Assembly: GCF_004569505.1 (NCBI RefSeq)
Contig: NZ_SPPK01000001.1
Location: 930,001-994,000 of the forward strand
Source of the DNA: Dysgonomonas mossii
GTDB lineage: Bacteria; Bacteroidota; Bacteroidia; Bacteroidales; Dysgonomonadaceae
DNA length: 64,000 nt
Direction: 5' to 3'
A model generated the notes under the pieces. The model searched no databases. It had not been told where the DNA came from and saw nothing but the letters and a program-made list of their open reading frames with translations. Numbering within the stretch: position 1 is the stretch's first letter; the number at the start of each line of letters is the position of its first letter. Of this stretch, positions 7,441-16,319 are shown in pieces. Both the position numbers and the translations under genes were made by a program.

Positions 7441-10404
7441 ATGTCAAACAGGGCAAACATACTTTTTCTTTTTACTGTATTTTTTGTTTTCGAAACGATT
7501 AATGCTCAAATTATAGATATAGATGAAGCATATTCTTTACCGCAATATATACAGAATGAAAGGTCTGAAAATAGCTTCGAAATTGTAGCAAATGGTAAAT
7601 CTGCTAAAATATATGTTGATCCTGATGATTGGAAAGGAGTAATAATTGCCACAAATAATCTGAGTAACGATATATACAAGGTTTCAGGAACTTCATCACT
7701 GGTTGCTGCACGAACCAGCTTTGAAAAAGGATCTATTCTGATAGGAACCATAGGTAAAAGTCGGATTATTGACCAACTAATTGCAGAAAAAAAAATAGAC
7801 GTATCTGGTATACGCGGTAAGTGGGAATCATTTTTGATAGCAACAGTCGATGGCAATCTTGTTGTAGCAGGAAGTGATAAAAGAGGTACCATCTTTGGCA
7901 TTTACGATATATCAGAAAAAATAGGAGTATCTCCTTGGTATTGGTGGGCAGATGCACCGATAAGAAAGAACTCTAAACTTTATGTTAAAGCCGGAAGATA
8001 TGTACAACTTTCTCCAAAAGTAAAATACCGAGGTATATTTATTAACGACGAAGAACCTTCATTCGGAGGTTGGGCACGTAGTAATTTTGGAGGGATAAAT
8101 TCCAAAATGTATGTTCATATGTTTGAATTATTGCTTCGTCTCAAAGCAAATTATCTATGGCCGGCAATGTGGGGAAAGTCATTTAATGAAGACGACCCGA
8201 TGAATCCTGTTTTGGCTGATGAATACGGTATTGTAATGGGGACTTCGCACCATGAACCAATGATGCGTTCACACAAAGAATATACATCGCGAAAAGATGA
8301 AGTTGGTCCTTGGGATTATTCTACAAATAAAGAGAAATTAGATAAGTTCTTTCTTGAGGGAATTAAGAGGAATAAAGAATATGACAATCTAGTGACAATC
8401 GGAATGCGTGGTGATGGAGATGTCGCTATGAGTGAAGGAGGGGACGAAGAAAATATGAAGATATTACACCGTGTTATTGACGGTCAGAGAGAAATACTTA
8501 CTAATGTTTATGGAAAGCACCCTTCCGAGATTCCACAAACATGGGCTATATTTACTGAAGTACAACGCTACTATGATGCAGGTTTCTCTGTTCCCGATGA
8601 TGTACTGCTCATGTTCTGTGACAATAATTGGGGATATATTCGTCGTATTGCACCTCCTCACGAGAGAGGTAAAGCCGGAGGATGCGGTCTTTATTATCAC
8701 ATCGACATGAATGGTGGACCATGGAATGATCGCTGGATAAATACCACTACTATACCCAAGTTAAGAGAGCAATTTAACCTTGCATATAAAAGCGGTCTCG
8801 ATGCACTTTGGGTAGTAAATGTAGGGGATCTTAAACCTAAAGAGCTTCCAATTGACTTTATAATGCGTTATGCATGGAACCCTGATGCTATACCGGCAGA
8901 TAAAGTGCAAGATTATACAGTCAACTGGGCTGAAAATATTTTTGGAAAAGAATATGCAGAAGATATTGCAGATATTGTTTCCAAATATGCAAAATATAAC
9001 CTTTGGCGAAAACCCGAAGTTCAGGCAACGACTATCTTTAGTCATGTAAATTATCATGAAGCAGACAGAGTACTGAAGCTATGGCACGATATTGTAGCCA
9101 AAGCGGAAGCAATACAACAAAAAATACCTGCGGAAGCGCAAGACGCCTATTATCAGCTTGTACTATACCCGACTAAAGCATCCGCTGGAGTCGCTGAAAT
9201 ATATTTAGCAGCAGGTAAAAACAATCTCTATTCCAGACAAGGACGCACTAGCGCAAATGATTATGCAGCAAGAGCACGGGAGTTATTTAAAATCGACGAA
9301 GAACTTAGTGATTATTATAATGAAAAGATAGCCAATGGTAAATGGAAGGATATGATGTTGGACAAACATATTGGCTATGAGAAATGGTTCATGCCTAGAG
9401 AAAATAAACTGCCCGATCTCATAGAAGTAAAAGCACTGGGAAATCCGACAATGGGGGTTGCAGTAGAAGGATCAGAAGAAGCATGGTCGAAAGCAATAGG
9501 GAAAGTAAAGTTGCCTGTGTTTGATTTCTTAAATGACAAATCTTATTATATCGATATATTTAACAAAGGAGTCGGGACTTTCGATTTTACGGCCAAAGCG
9601 GATAAACCTTGGATTAAATTAAGCAATAATAAAGGTAAAGTCAATAAAGACTTTCGTTTACAAGTTGAAATTGATTGGAATTTATTACCTAATGGAAGAG
9701 CAGACGGTATTATAAATGTAAAACAAGGTAAGATAATTATACCTGTCGAGGTGAGTGCTGTAAAATATTCAATGCCGGATACTAAAGAGAATTATTTTGG
9801 TGGGTTCATTGGCGAATTTACTATTCCTGCCAATAAATATAATGCTAATATATCAGGACGTGATGCAGAATGGATAACATTACCAGATTTGGGAAGAGGA
9901 GAGGCATGTATGGGAATTTATCCGGTAACAGCACCAAGTGTAACTCCAGAGAAATCACCTGTGTTGGAATATAAAATATATCTTCCAAAATCGGGGAAAA
10001 CAACAGTTTGCCTTGGTATCTTACCCACACAAGATGTTTATCCACAAAGGGGGCTGAGGATTGCTGTTGCCTTAGATGATAAGACTCCTCTGATTCTTGA
10101 TGCTCGTAAAGGGCTTGTCGATACATTCGGAGAATACAATAAAGAAAACTTGGCAAAATCTACTGTATTGAAACCATTGCCTCCAGTGAACCGTGATTTA
10201 GCATTAATATCTCATAACAAACATTTCAGAAATGAAATTTTTGATAATATCCGCTGGTTGGATGTCGAGTTTGATGTTGATGAACCAGGCATCCATACGT
10301 TGAAAGTGTTTATGGTGGATGCGGAGGTCGTTCTTGAAAAGATTATCGTAAATCCCGATAACCAGTACCCTAGCTACTTTGGTGCTATACCAAAGTCGTT
10401 TTAA
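7441..10404 (+). CDS. GH115 alpha-glucuronidase, secreted
   Basis: 987 residues with a signal peptide ending NAQ at 21-23. The family core is clear: YRGIFINDEEPSFGGW at about 195-211, LLRLKANYLWPAMWGKSFNE at about 233-252, GTSHHEPMMRSHKEY, MRGDGDVAMSEGGDE, and DALWVVNVGDLKPKELPIDF. A beta-sandwich C-terminal extension (FNKGVGTFDFTAKADKPWI onward) matches the accessory domains of full-length Bacteroidota GH115 proteins. GH115 enzymes remove (4-O-methyl-)glucuronic acid from xylan, including internal xylose units. It probably acts in the periplasm or at the cell surface. It is followed after 36 bp by a truncated GH43 relic, so it is the surviving member of a once larger hemicellulose cluster. 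The link to the L-galactose genes downstream fits complex glucuronoarabinoxylan. Confidence 0.92.
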   Translation: MSNRANILFLFTVFFVFETINAQIIDIDEAYSLPQYIQNERSENSFEIVANGKSAKIYVDPDDWKGVIIATNNLSNDIYKVSGTSSLVAARTSFEKGSILIGTIGKSRIIDQLIAEKKIDVSGIRGKWESFLIATVDGNLVVAGSDKRGTIFGIYDISEKIGVSPWYWWADAPIRKNSKLYVKAGRYVQLSPKVKYRGIFINDEEPSFGGWARSNFGGINSKMYVHMFELLLRLKANYLWPAMWGKSFNEDDPMNPVLADEYGIVMGTSHHEPMMRSHKEYTSRKDEVGPWDYSTNKEKLDKFFLEGIKRNKEYDNLVTIGMRGDGDVAMSEGGDEENMKILHRVIDGQREILTNVYGKHPSEIPQTWAIFTEVQRYYDAGFSVPDDVLLMFCDNNWGYIRRIAPPHERGKAGGCGLYYHIDMNGGPWNDRWINTTTIPKLREQFNLAYKSGLDALWVVNVGDLKPKELPIDFIMRYAWNPDAIPADKVQDYTVNWAENIFGKEYAEDIADIVSKYAKYNLWRKPEVQATTIFSHVNYHEADRVLKLWHDIVAKAEAIQQKIPAEAQDAYYQLVLYPTKASAGVAEIYLAAGKNNLYSRQGRTSANDYAARARELFKIDEELSDYYNEKIANGKWKDMMLDKHIGYEKWFMPRENKLPDLIEVKALGNPTMGVAVEGSEEAWSKAIGKVKLPVFDFLNDKSYYIDIFNKGVGTFDFTAKADKPWIKLSNNKGKVNKDFRLQVEIDWNLLPNGRADGIINVKQGKIIIPVEVSAVKYSMPDTKENYFGGFIGEFTIPANKYNANISGRDAEWITLPDLGRGEACMGIYPVTAPSVTPEKSPVLEYKIYLPKSGKTTVCLGILPTQDVYPQRGLRIAVALDDKTPLILDARKGLVDTFGEYNKENLAKSTVLKPLPPVNRDLALISHNKHFRNEIFDNIRWLDVEFDVDEPGIHTLKVFMVDAEVVLEKIIVNPDNQYPSYFGAIPKSF

Positions 10405-10440
10405 AATAATATGACAAAAACATTTAAATAAATATAAAGT

Positions 10441-10952
10441 GAAGAAGATTGCTGCTCCTAATACGATTACACAAAGAATGGAAGGTCCTCAATGTAGTGG
10501 AATTGTATCTATCGATATTTCTAAAATGAAAGATGGCGATGTTGCCGAATTTAGTGCATTTAATGGACATTCGGGTATTTTATCCATATATAAAAGATGA
10601 GAATACGAAATATTTGGCAATGTCTACAAATATTGTAAACTTGGAAGATCGAAGCAAGTCTATCCTTAGTGTAGATATTGAAGAAAAAGAACGTGTGAAA
10701 TTTGATTCAGATATTATTTACCTGCGTATTGATGCTGATTTTAACCTAAATAAAGATATAGCTTCGTTTTATTACAATTTAAACAATAAGGAGTGGAAGA
10801 AAATAGGAGATGATTTTAAAATGATATTCGATTATAAGAAACTTTTTATGGGTACTAAATTTGCTATCTTCAATTATGCAACCAAGGCCAATGGAGGATA
10901 TATTGATATGGATTTCTTTGAATATAAGAAAAGTGATAATAAGGCATATTGA
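10441..10952 (+). pseudogene. GH43 C-terminal beta-sandwich relic, frameshifted
   Basis: Only the C-terminal concanavalin-like domain of a GH43 beta-xylosidase/arabinofuranosidase remains. The first part reads NTITQRMEGPQCSGIVSIDI then SKMKDGDVAEFSAFNGHSGI. The frame shifts near 10580-10600, after which it reads KDENTKYLAMSTNIVNLEDR, YLRIDADFNLNKDIASFYYN and GTKFAIFNYATKANGGYIDM. These are family landmarks of that domain. The five-bladed propeller that carries the catalytic acids is absent, so there was both an internal deletion and a frameshift. An ATG-started frame at 10533-10952 exists, but its first 20 residues are out of the ancestral frame. Confidence 0.85.
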
Positions 10953-10954
10953 AT

Positions 10955-11140
10955 ATGAATCAGATTAAAATTCTTTTATTTATTGCATTTTGTTCAGTTT
11001 CTATATTATCATCCGAAGCGAAAAATCCTCCCAGATTGAAATAGAATATCAACCGTGAATGGAAATTTATTCTTGATCCTTGCTGATGAAACGACGAGTC
11101 TTACTTTACTGATTTTATAAATGAATACCTAATTATAAAA
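10955..11140 (+). pseudogene. 5' relic of a secreted glycoside hydrolase, GH2-like
   Basis: An ATG two bases after the GH43 stop begins a good signal peptide (MNQIKILLFIAFCSVSILSS, then EAKNPPRLK) that ends at a stop. Reading on gives NINREWKFILDP, the typical N-terminal opening of GH2-family beta-galactosidase-like enzymes in Bacteroidota, then more stops and frame changes (SYFTDFINEYLNYKTGNAPA is readable in mixed frames). Everything downstream is lost. The GH2 assignment rests on about twelve residues and is tentative. Confidence 0.4.
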
Positions 11141-11167
11141 CAGGTAATGCACCTGCTTTTATTAAAG

Positions 11168-11181
11168 CGCAAACCTTTGCG
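11168..11181. promoter_or_regulatory. LacI-type operator upstream of uxaB
   Basis: CGCAAACCTTTGCG is an inverted repeat of CGCAAA/TTTGCG around a two-base centre. Its reverse complement is identical to the site at 15281-15294, in the other promoter of this locus. Its centre lies 51.5 bp before the start of the uxaB -7 box. The adjacent LacI-family gene is the natural candidate ligand. Confidence 0.7.
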
Positions 11182-11201
11182 TATCTTTTTTGAATTGTCT
11201 A

Positions 11202-11233
11202 TTGATGAGATTAGGTTTTTGAAAATATATTTG
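11202..11233 (+). promoter_or_regulatory. uxaB promoter
   Basis: TATATTTG at 11226-11233 fits the Bacteroides -7 box TAnnTTTG. A TTG at 11202-11204 could be the -33 element with a 21-bp spacer. The placement implies a start of transcription near 11240 and supports the uxaB start at 11264 over the longer frame from 11147. Confidence 0.55.
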
Positions 11234-11263
11234 TATAATAGGTTTGTTAATTCAATAAAATTT

Positions 11264-12700
11264 ATGCGAGACTTAAATAGGCAAACAGCTTTTAATCGGG
11301 TTCGTCCGGAACGTATTATTCAATTTGGCGAAGGTAATTTTCTTCGCGCTTTTGTGGATTGGATTATATGGAATATGAATGAAAAAACTAATTTCGATAG
11401 CAATGTCGTAGTAGTACAACCGATTCCTAATGGAATGGTGGATACCCTTAATGCTCAGGATGGCTTATATCACCTTATACTGAAAGGTTTATTCAATGGC
11501 GAAGCTATACATAACACACAATTGATAGATGTTATCAGTCGCGGGATAAATCCATATATCCAATTCGAGGAATATCTTAAGTTAGCTGTCAATCCAGATA
11601 TACGCTTTGTAATATCTAATACTACAGAAGCAGGCATATCATTTGACCCCGATAATAAATTTGAAGATAAACCTGCAAATAGCTATCCAGGAAAACTCGT
11701 GCAATTACTGTATCACCGTTTCAAAAAATATGATGGGGCAAAAGATAAGGGTCTTATTATTTTCCCTTGCGAATTGATATTTGACAACGGAAAAGTATTA
11801 AGACAGTGTATCGATAAATATATCAAACATTGGAATTTGGGAGAGGAATTCAACGAATGGGTAAAACAATGTTGCTATATATATAGTACACTTGTCGATC
11901 GGATTGTCCCGGGCTATCCTCGTGAAACAGCAGTTCAGATAAAAGAACAAATTGGTTATAATGATTGTCTGCTAGATGAGGGTGAAATATTTCACCTGTG
12001 GGTGATAGAAGCACCACAAAGTGTCGCAAAAGAGTTCCCTGCCGATAACGCAGGATTGAATGTTTTGTTTGTTCCTAGTGAAGAACCATATCATGAGCGT
12101 AAAGTAACATTGCTAAATGGTCCTCATACTGTACTTTCTCCGGTCGGATATCTATCTGGATTAGATACTGTTCGCCAATGTGTAGAGGATGAAGTTATAG
12201 GTGCTTATGTTCAAAAAGTAATGTTTGAAGAATTACTTCCTACTCTTAATTTGCCAAAAGAGGAACTGATTCGGTTCTCTAACGATGTGCTCGACCGTTT
12301 TCGTAATCCTTATATAAAACATCAACTAACGGGCATTATGCTTAACTCTTTTTCTAAATTTAAAACTCGAGATCTTCCTGGGTTGAAAACATATTTTAGC
12401 CGTAAAGGTTCCTTACCAAATGGTATCCTATTAGGGCTAGCTGCAATCATCACTTACTATAAAGGGGGGAAGCGTGGAGACGATATTATTGTTATTCAAG
12501 ATGACCCGAAAATTGTAGATATGCTTCAAAGACTTTGGGCAACAGGCTCAACACGTCAGGTTGCCGAGGGAGTTCTTGGTGCACAGTTTATATGGGGCGA
12601 GAACCTTAATAATGTATCGGGACTTACCGATAAAGTAACAAGTTACCTTGATGCTATACAGCAGAAAAAAATAAAAGAAGTAGTAAAGGAGATCCTTTGA
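11264..12700 (+). CDS. uxaB: Tagaturonate reductase (altronate oxidoreductase)
   Basis: 478 residues from the ATG at 11264, MRDLNRQTAFNRVRPERIIQ. It catalyses NADH-dependent D-tagaturonate reduction to D-altronate in the cytoplasm and belongs to the mannitol dehydrogenase family. The N-terminal Rossmann-type segment FGEGNFLRAFVDWIIWNMNE and motifs FVISNTTEAGISFDPDNKFE, TLVDRIVPGYPRE and KVTLLNGPHTVLSPVGYLSG are characteristic of UxaB. The frame extends upstream to 11147, but that extension covers the operator and promoter and lacks family similarity, so it is rejected. It overlaps the next gene by one base (TGATG). In the context of the downstream operon it would receive tagaturonate made from L-galactonate, not only from galacturonate. 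Confidence 0.93.
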   Translation: MRDLNRQTAFNRVRPERIIQFGEGNFLRAFVDWIIWNMNEKTNFDSNVVVVQPIPNGMVDTLNAQDGLYHLILKGLFNGEAIHNTQLIDVISRGINPYIQFEEYLKLAVNPDIRFVISNTTEAGISFDPDNKFEDKPANSYPGKLVQLLYHRFKKYDGAKDKGLIIFPCELIFDNGKVLRQCIDKYIKHWNLGEEFNEWVKQCCYIYSTLVDRIVPGYPRETAVQIKEQIGYNDCLLDEGEIFHLWVIEAPQSVAKEFPADNAGLNVLFVPSEEPYHERKVTLLNGPHTVLSPVGYLSGLDTVRQCVEDEVIGAYVQKVMFEELLPTLNLPKEELIRFSNDVLDRFRNPYIKHQLTGIMLNSFSKFKTRDLPGLKTYFSRKGSLPNGILLGLAAIITYYKGGKRGDDIIVIQDDPKIVDMLQRLWATGSTRQVAEGVLGAQFIWGENLNNVSGLTDKVTSYLDAIQQKKIKEVVKEIL

Positions 12701-14187
12701 TGAGTAAATTTATAAAGATCAATCCTGCCGACAATGTTATTGTTGCTATAGATACAATATCAGCAGGTCAGAAGTTATCGATAGATAATATATCGTTTAC
12801 AGTACTCGAAGATGTCCCTACAGGACATAAGATAGCCTTACAGAATTTTACAATTGGAGATAATATTGTCAAATATGGTTTTCCTATTGGTCATGCATTT
12901 AAAGATATCAAACAAGGTGCACTTGTCAATGAGAAGAATATAAGAACTAATCTTGATGGTGTTTTAGAGTATAATTATGAACCTCAGGATGTTTGTGCTG
13001 AATCTGTAAATGAGATCCTTACATTTAAGGGTTACCCTCGTAAGAATGGAACCGTTGGTATCCGCAATGAGATATGGGTTATTCCTACTGTAGGATGTGT
13101 AAACGGGATCATAAAAGAATTGGTCAATGATTTGAAAACTGAAACCGGATGCAAAGGAATAGATGCAATTGTAGCCTATCCGCATAACTACGGTTGCTCT
13201 CAGCTTGGCGACGATCATGAGAATACACGTAAGATACTTCGCAATATGGTTTTACATCCTAATGCCGGAGCTGTTCTTGTAGTAGGGTTAGGGTGCGAAA
13301 ATAATCAGCCTGATGCTTTTCGCGAGATGCTTGGCGAATACGATACGGATCGTGTCAAATTTCTTGTTACTCAGAAAGTAAATGATGAGCATGAAGAAGG
13401 TCTGAAAATTCTGCGCGAACTTTACAATTTGACTTCAGAAGACCGTCGAGTTGATGTTCCTTTAAGTGAATTGAAAATAGGGTTGAAGTGTGGTGGATCT
13501 GACGGATTTTCTGGAATAACGGCGAATCCATTATTAGGTGTATTTTCAGACTTTCTTGTTGCACACGGAGGGACAACAGTCCTGACTGAAGTTCCTGAAA
13601 TGTTCGGTGCTGAAACGATACTAATGGGACGTAGCCAGAATAAAGAGGTTTTTGAGAAGACTGTTCATCTGATAAACGATTTCAAAGAATACTTTATACA
13701 GAATAAGCAATCAATATACGAAAACCCTTCACCTGGAAATAAGGCTGGAGGTATATCCACCTTAGAAGAAAAATCACTCGGGTGTACACAGAAATCAGGT
13801 ACGTCAATAGTAAAAGATGTTTTGATGTATGGAGATCTCCTTAAAAAGAGTGGATTAAATCTATTAAGTGCACCCGGTAACGATCTTGTTGCAAGTACAG
13901 CTCTGGCAGCATCGGGTTGTCATATAATATTGTTTACAACAGGCAGGGGAACACCTTTTGGCACATTTGTCCCAACTATGAAAATATCTACTAATAGTAA
14001 TTTGTATAAACATAAACGAAATTGGATAGATTTCGATGCCGGAACATTGCTCGAAGGCGAAACGATGAGAGATCTAAGTAAACGTTTTATCGAATATGTA
14101 ATAAAGGTGTCCAATGGAGAGCTTGTAAATAATGAAAAAAAAGATTACAGAGAAATTGCAATATTTAAGACAGGAGTTACTCTTTAG
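12700..14187 (+). CDS. uxaA: Altronate dehydratase
   Basis: 495 residues. It dehydrates D-altronate to 2-keto-3-deoxygluconate (KDG) in the cytoplasm. An N-terminal SAF-type domain (residues 1-90, PTGHKIALQNFTIGDNIVKY) is followed by the large catalytic region with GTVGIRNEIWVIPTVGCVNG, YPHNYGCSQLGDDHENT, LKCGGSDGFSGITANP and FTTGRGTPFGTFVPTMKIST. The start is the ATG that overlaps the uxaB stop; a TTG one codon earlier is less likely. Translational coupling with uxaB is implied. No KDG kinase or aldolase is in the window, so the last steps must be encoded elsewhere. It converges on the lacI gene with a 20-bp gap and no visible terminator. Confidence 0.94.
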   Translation: MSKFIKINPADNVIVAIDTISAGQKLSIDNISFTVLEDVPTGHKIALQNFTIGDNIVKYGFPIGHAFKDIKQGALVNEKNIRTNLDGVLEYNYEPQDVCAESVNEILTFKGYPRKNGTVGIRNEIWVIPTVGCVNGIIKELVNDLKTETGCKGIDAIVAYPHNYGCSQLGDDHENTRKILRNMVLHPNAGAVLVVGLGCENNQPDAFREMLGEYDTDRVKFLVTQKVNDEHEEGLKILRELYNLTSEDRRVDVPLSELKIGLKCGGSDGFSGITANPLLGVFSDFLVAHGGTTVLTEVPEMFGAETILMGRSQNKEVFEKTVHLINDFKEYFIQNKQSIYENPSPGNKAGGISTLEEKSLGCTQKSGTSIVKDVLMYGDLLKKSGLNLLSAPGNDLVASTALAASGCHIILFTTGRGTPFGTFVPTMKISTNSNLYKHKRNWIDFDAGTLLEGETMRDLSKRFIEYVIKVSNGELVNNEKKDYREIAIFKTGVTL

Positions 14188-14207
14188 CTAATTTCAAGAT
14201 AGATGTT

Positions 14208-15233
14208 TTAACCTGATATGTTTTTTACAGAAGATTGCCTGATTGACAAAATGCAAGGAATAATAATCTGTTGAACTTTATTACTCCCTTTAATTTGTCT
14301 AAGGAGCAATTTGCATGCTGTTCCTCCCATTTTATACGTTTGATGAGTCATAGCCGTTAAAGGAGGATCTACGTAGTTGGAATGCATCTCGTCTGTATAC
14401 CCGATTAGAGCAATGTCCTCAGGTATTCTTAGTCCCCATTCCCTAATAGCTTTCATCGCTCCAAAAGTCAAGCTGTCTGTCATACCTAGAATTGCATCAG
14501 GAGGATTAGTTAATGCCAATAATATGCGAGTCCCTTCATAACCTGTTTCATAACTTATTTTTTTACAAAATACGAGTTCTTTTTCTATTGGTATCTTATT
14601 TTCTCGTAAAGCCTGAAGATATCCATGTTTTCGTTGTTTAACTATTTCAAGGTGGTTTGCTCCTCCTATAAAAGCGACTCTCTTTGAACCCGTTTCAAAA
14701 AAATGGTTTGTAGCCCTTTGTGCAGATTCGACATTGTCAGTTATAACAGAAGAGAATTTTTCTTTGAGACAAATCCGGTCAAAAAAAACTAAAGGTACAT
14801 TTTGCTCAAGTAAAACATCAAAATGAGAGTAATCTGTTGTTTCCTGTGAAAGACACGCAATTATGCCCTCGACCCTGATGTTAATCAAATCTTCGAGACA
14901 TTGCTTTTCCTGTTCATATTGCTCATATGAAGATGTAATAATTGTCGAATAACCATTTTTTCGTGCAATATCATTGATCCCACTAATAATAGACGAATAA
15001 TAATGGGTGACTATATCGGGAACTATTATGCCAATTATTCTCGGTGAGTTTTTTAGCAAACTCATAGCAAAGGGATTAGGACGATAATTTCGTTTTCGGG
15101 CTAAAGCTTTTACCTTATCTGTAATTTCCTTACCCACTTCGGGACTATTTTTTAGAGCTCGAGATACTGTAGAGATTGATACTCCCAATTCCTTAGCCAA
15201 ATCTTTTAAAGAAATAGGTCTTATCTTTTGCAT
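14208..15233 (-). CDS. LacI-family transcriptional regulator
   Basis: 341 residues from the ATG at 15233. The N-terminal helix-turn-helix ISLKDLAKELGVSISTVSRA is textbook LacI, followed by the hinge region and a type-1 periplasmic-binding-like effector domain (PRIIGIIVPDIVTHYYSSII; KRVAFIGGANHLEIVKQRKH; DAILGMTDSLTFGAMKAI). Eleven extra codons upstream (to 15266) do not look like the family and are rejected. It is divergent from the six-gene operon and convergent with uxaBA, both of which carry the same palindrome. It is likely the sensor of the pathway sugar or an intermediate such as L-galactonate or tagaturonate; the effector is not deducible from sequence. Confidence 0.92.
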   Translation of the reverse strand: MQKIRPISLKDLAKELGVSISTVSRALKNSPEVGKEITDKVKALARKRNYRPNPFAMSLLKNSPRIIGIIVPDIVTHYYSSIISGINDIARKNGYSTIITSSYEQYEQEKQCLEDLINIRVEGIIACLSQETTDYSHFDVLLEQNVPLVFFDRICLKEKFSSVITDNVESAQRATNHFFETGSKRVAFIGGANHLEIVKQRKHGYLQALRENKIPIEKELVFCKKISYETGYEGTRILLALTNPPDAILGMTDSLTFGAMKAIREWGLRIPEDIALIGYTDEMHSNYVDPPLTAMTHQTYKMGGTACKLLLRQIKGSNKVQQIIIPCILSIRQSSVKNISG

Positions 15234-15280
15234 AGTATATATAATAATTAAAGAATAAAGATACATAAATGCAAATTAAG

Positions 15281-15294
15281 CGCAAAGGTTTGCG
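15281..15294. promoter_or_regulatory. LacI-type operator in the lacI / L-galactose operon intergenic region
   Basis: CGCAAAGGTTTGCG is the reverse complement of the site at 11168-11181, identical over 14 bp. It is 47 bp upstream of the lacI ATG, and its centre is 51.5 bp before the start of the -7 box of the divergent operon, the same distance as at uxaB. It could serve both directions, including autoregulation of lacI. Confidence 0.72.
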
Positions 15295-15316
15295 TTCGAT
15301 TTTATACTTACTAAGG

Positions 15317-15346
15317 TTGAAGAAAATGCATGATGTTATATTTTTG
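15317..15346 (+). promoter_or_regulatory. Promoter of the six-gene L-galactose operon
   Basis: TATTTTTG at 15339-15346 matches TAnnTTTG. A TTG at 15317-15319 with a 19-bp spacer fits the -33 element. It lies 28 bp upstream of the GTG start of the aldo/keto reductase, implying a short leader. Confidence 0.6.
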
Positions 15347-15374
15347 AACAATAACAATTATTTAAAATAATATA

Positions 15375-16307
15375 GTGGAATACAGAGAAATAGGAAAGAC
15401 CGGAATGAAAGTCTCCAATCTTAGCTTCGGTGCCTCATCATTGGGAGGTGTTTTTCATCAAATCAAAGAAGAAGAGGGTATAAGAGCTGTACATACAGCA
15501 ATAGAAAGCGGCATCAATTTTATTGATGTTTCCCCTTATTACGGGTATCTGAAAGCTGAAACAGTGCTGGGTAAAGCATTAAAAGGCATTGACCGTAATA
15601 AATACTATCTATCGACTAAAGTAGGTCGTTATGGAAAGGACGGGGTAAACCACTGGGATTATTCAGCACAGAAGGCTACCGAAAGTGTCTATGAAAGTAT
15701 TGAACGTTTGAATATCGACTATATAGACTTAATCAATGTACATGATATTGAGTTTGCCGACCTGGATATGGTATGTAATGAAACGCTTCCGGCCCTTGTC
15801 GAATTAAGAGAGAAGGGCATAGTAAAACATGTGGGTATAACCAATCTTACTCTACGACATTTTAAATATATAATTGATAAGGTTCCGGAAGGAACGGTAG
15901 AAAGTGTATTATCATTCTGCCATTATTGCCTCAATGACGATGCATTGACCGATTACATAGACTACTTCGAAACAAAAAAGATCGGAGTAATTAACGCTTC
16001 TCCGTTTTCGATGGGATTGCTAACCGAGCGGGGAGCTCCCAATTGGCATCCCGCACCAAAGCCATTGCAGGATCTGTGCAGAAAGGCTGTTAATCATTGT
16101 AAATCGAAAGGAGTCTCAATTGAACAATTGGCTATAAAATATTCAGTTAGTAATCCACGAATTGCAACTACATTGTTCAGCACGACCCGTCCGGAGGCTG
16201 TTATACAGAATATAGTATGGGTAAAACAAGCCCTAGATGAAGAATTGCTACATGAAGTGCAAACGATATTAGCACCTCGTTTCAGAGATACTTGGTTAAA
16301 CAGTTAA
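15375..16307 (+). CDS. Aldo/keto reductase, probable L-galactose dehydrogenase
   Basis: 310 residues from a GTG start (VEYREIGKTGMKVSNLSFGA). The AKR barrel is complete, with the catalytic Asp and Tyr in NFIDVSPYYGYLKAE, Lys in YLSTKVGRYG and His in LINVHDIEFADLDM. The overall pattern resembles the L-galactose/L-fucose dehydrogenase branch, which oxidises the anomeric carbon to the aldonolactone with NAD(P)+. The next genes supply a lactonase and a dehydrogenase of the L-galactonate 5-dehydrogenase type, so L-galactose is the best-supported substrate. L-fucose would need a fuconate dehydratase, which is absent. First gene of the operon, 12 bp before the zinc dehydrogenase. The sugar specificity is inferred from context. 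Confidence 0.82.
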   Translation: MEYREIGKTGMKVSNLSFGASSLGGVFHQIKEEEGIRAVHTAIESGINFIDVSPYYGYLKAETVLGKALKGIDRNKYYLSTKVGRYGKDGVNHWDYSAQKATESVYESIERLNIDYIDLINVHDIEFADLDMVCNETLPALVELREKGIVKHVGITNLTLRHFKYIIDKVPEGTVESVLSFCHYCLNDDALTDYIDYFETKKIGVINASPFSMGLLTERGAPNWHPAPKPLQDLCRKAVNHCKSKGVSIEQLAIKYSVSNPRIATTLFSTTRPEAVIQNIVWVKQALDEELLHEVQTILAPRFRDTWLNS

Positions 16308-16319
16308 ATGTAATGTAAG

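Noticed and set aside
11147..11263. N-terminal 39-codon extension of uxaB
   Set aside because: It covers the operator at 11168-11181 and the -7 box at 11226-11233, and lacks similarity to UxaB. The start at 11264 fits the family.
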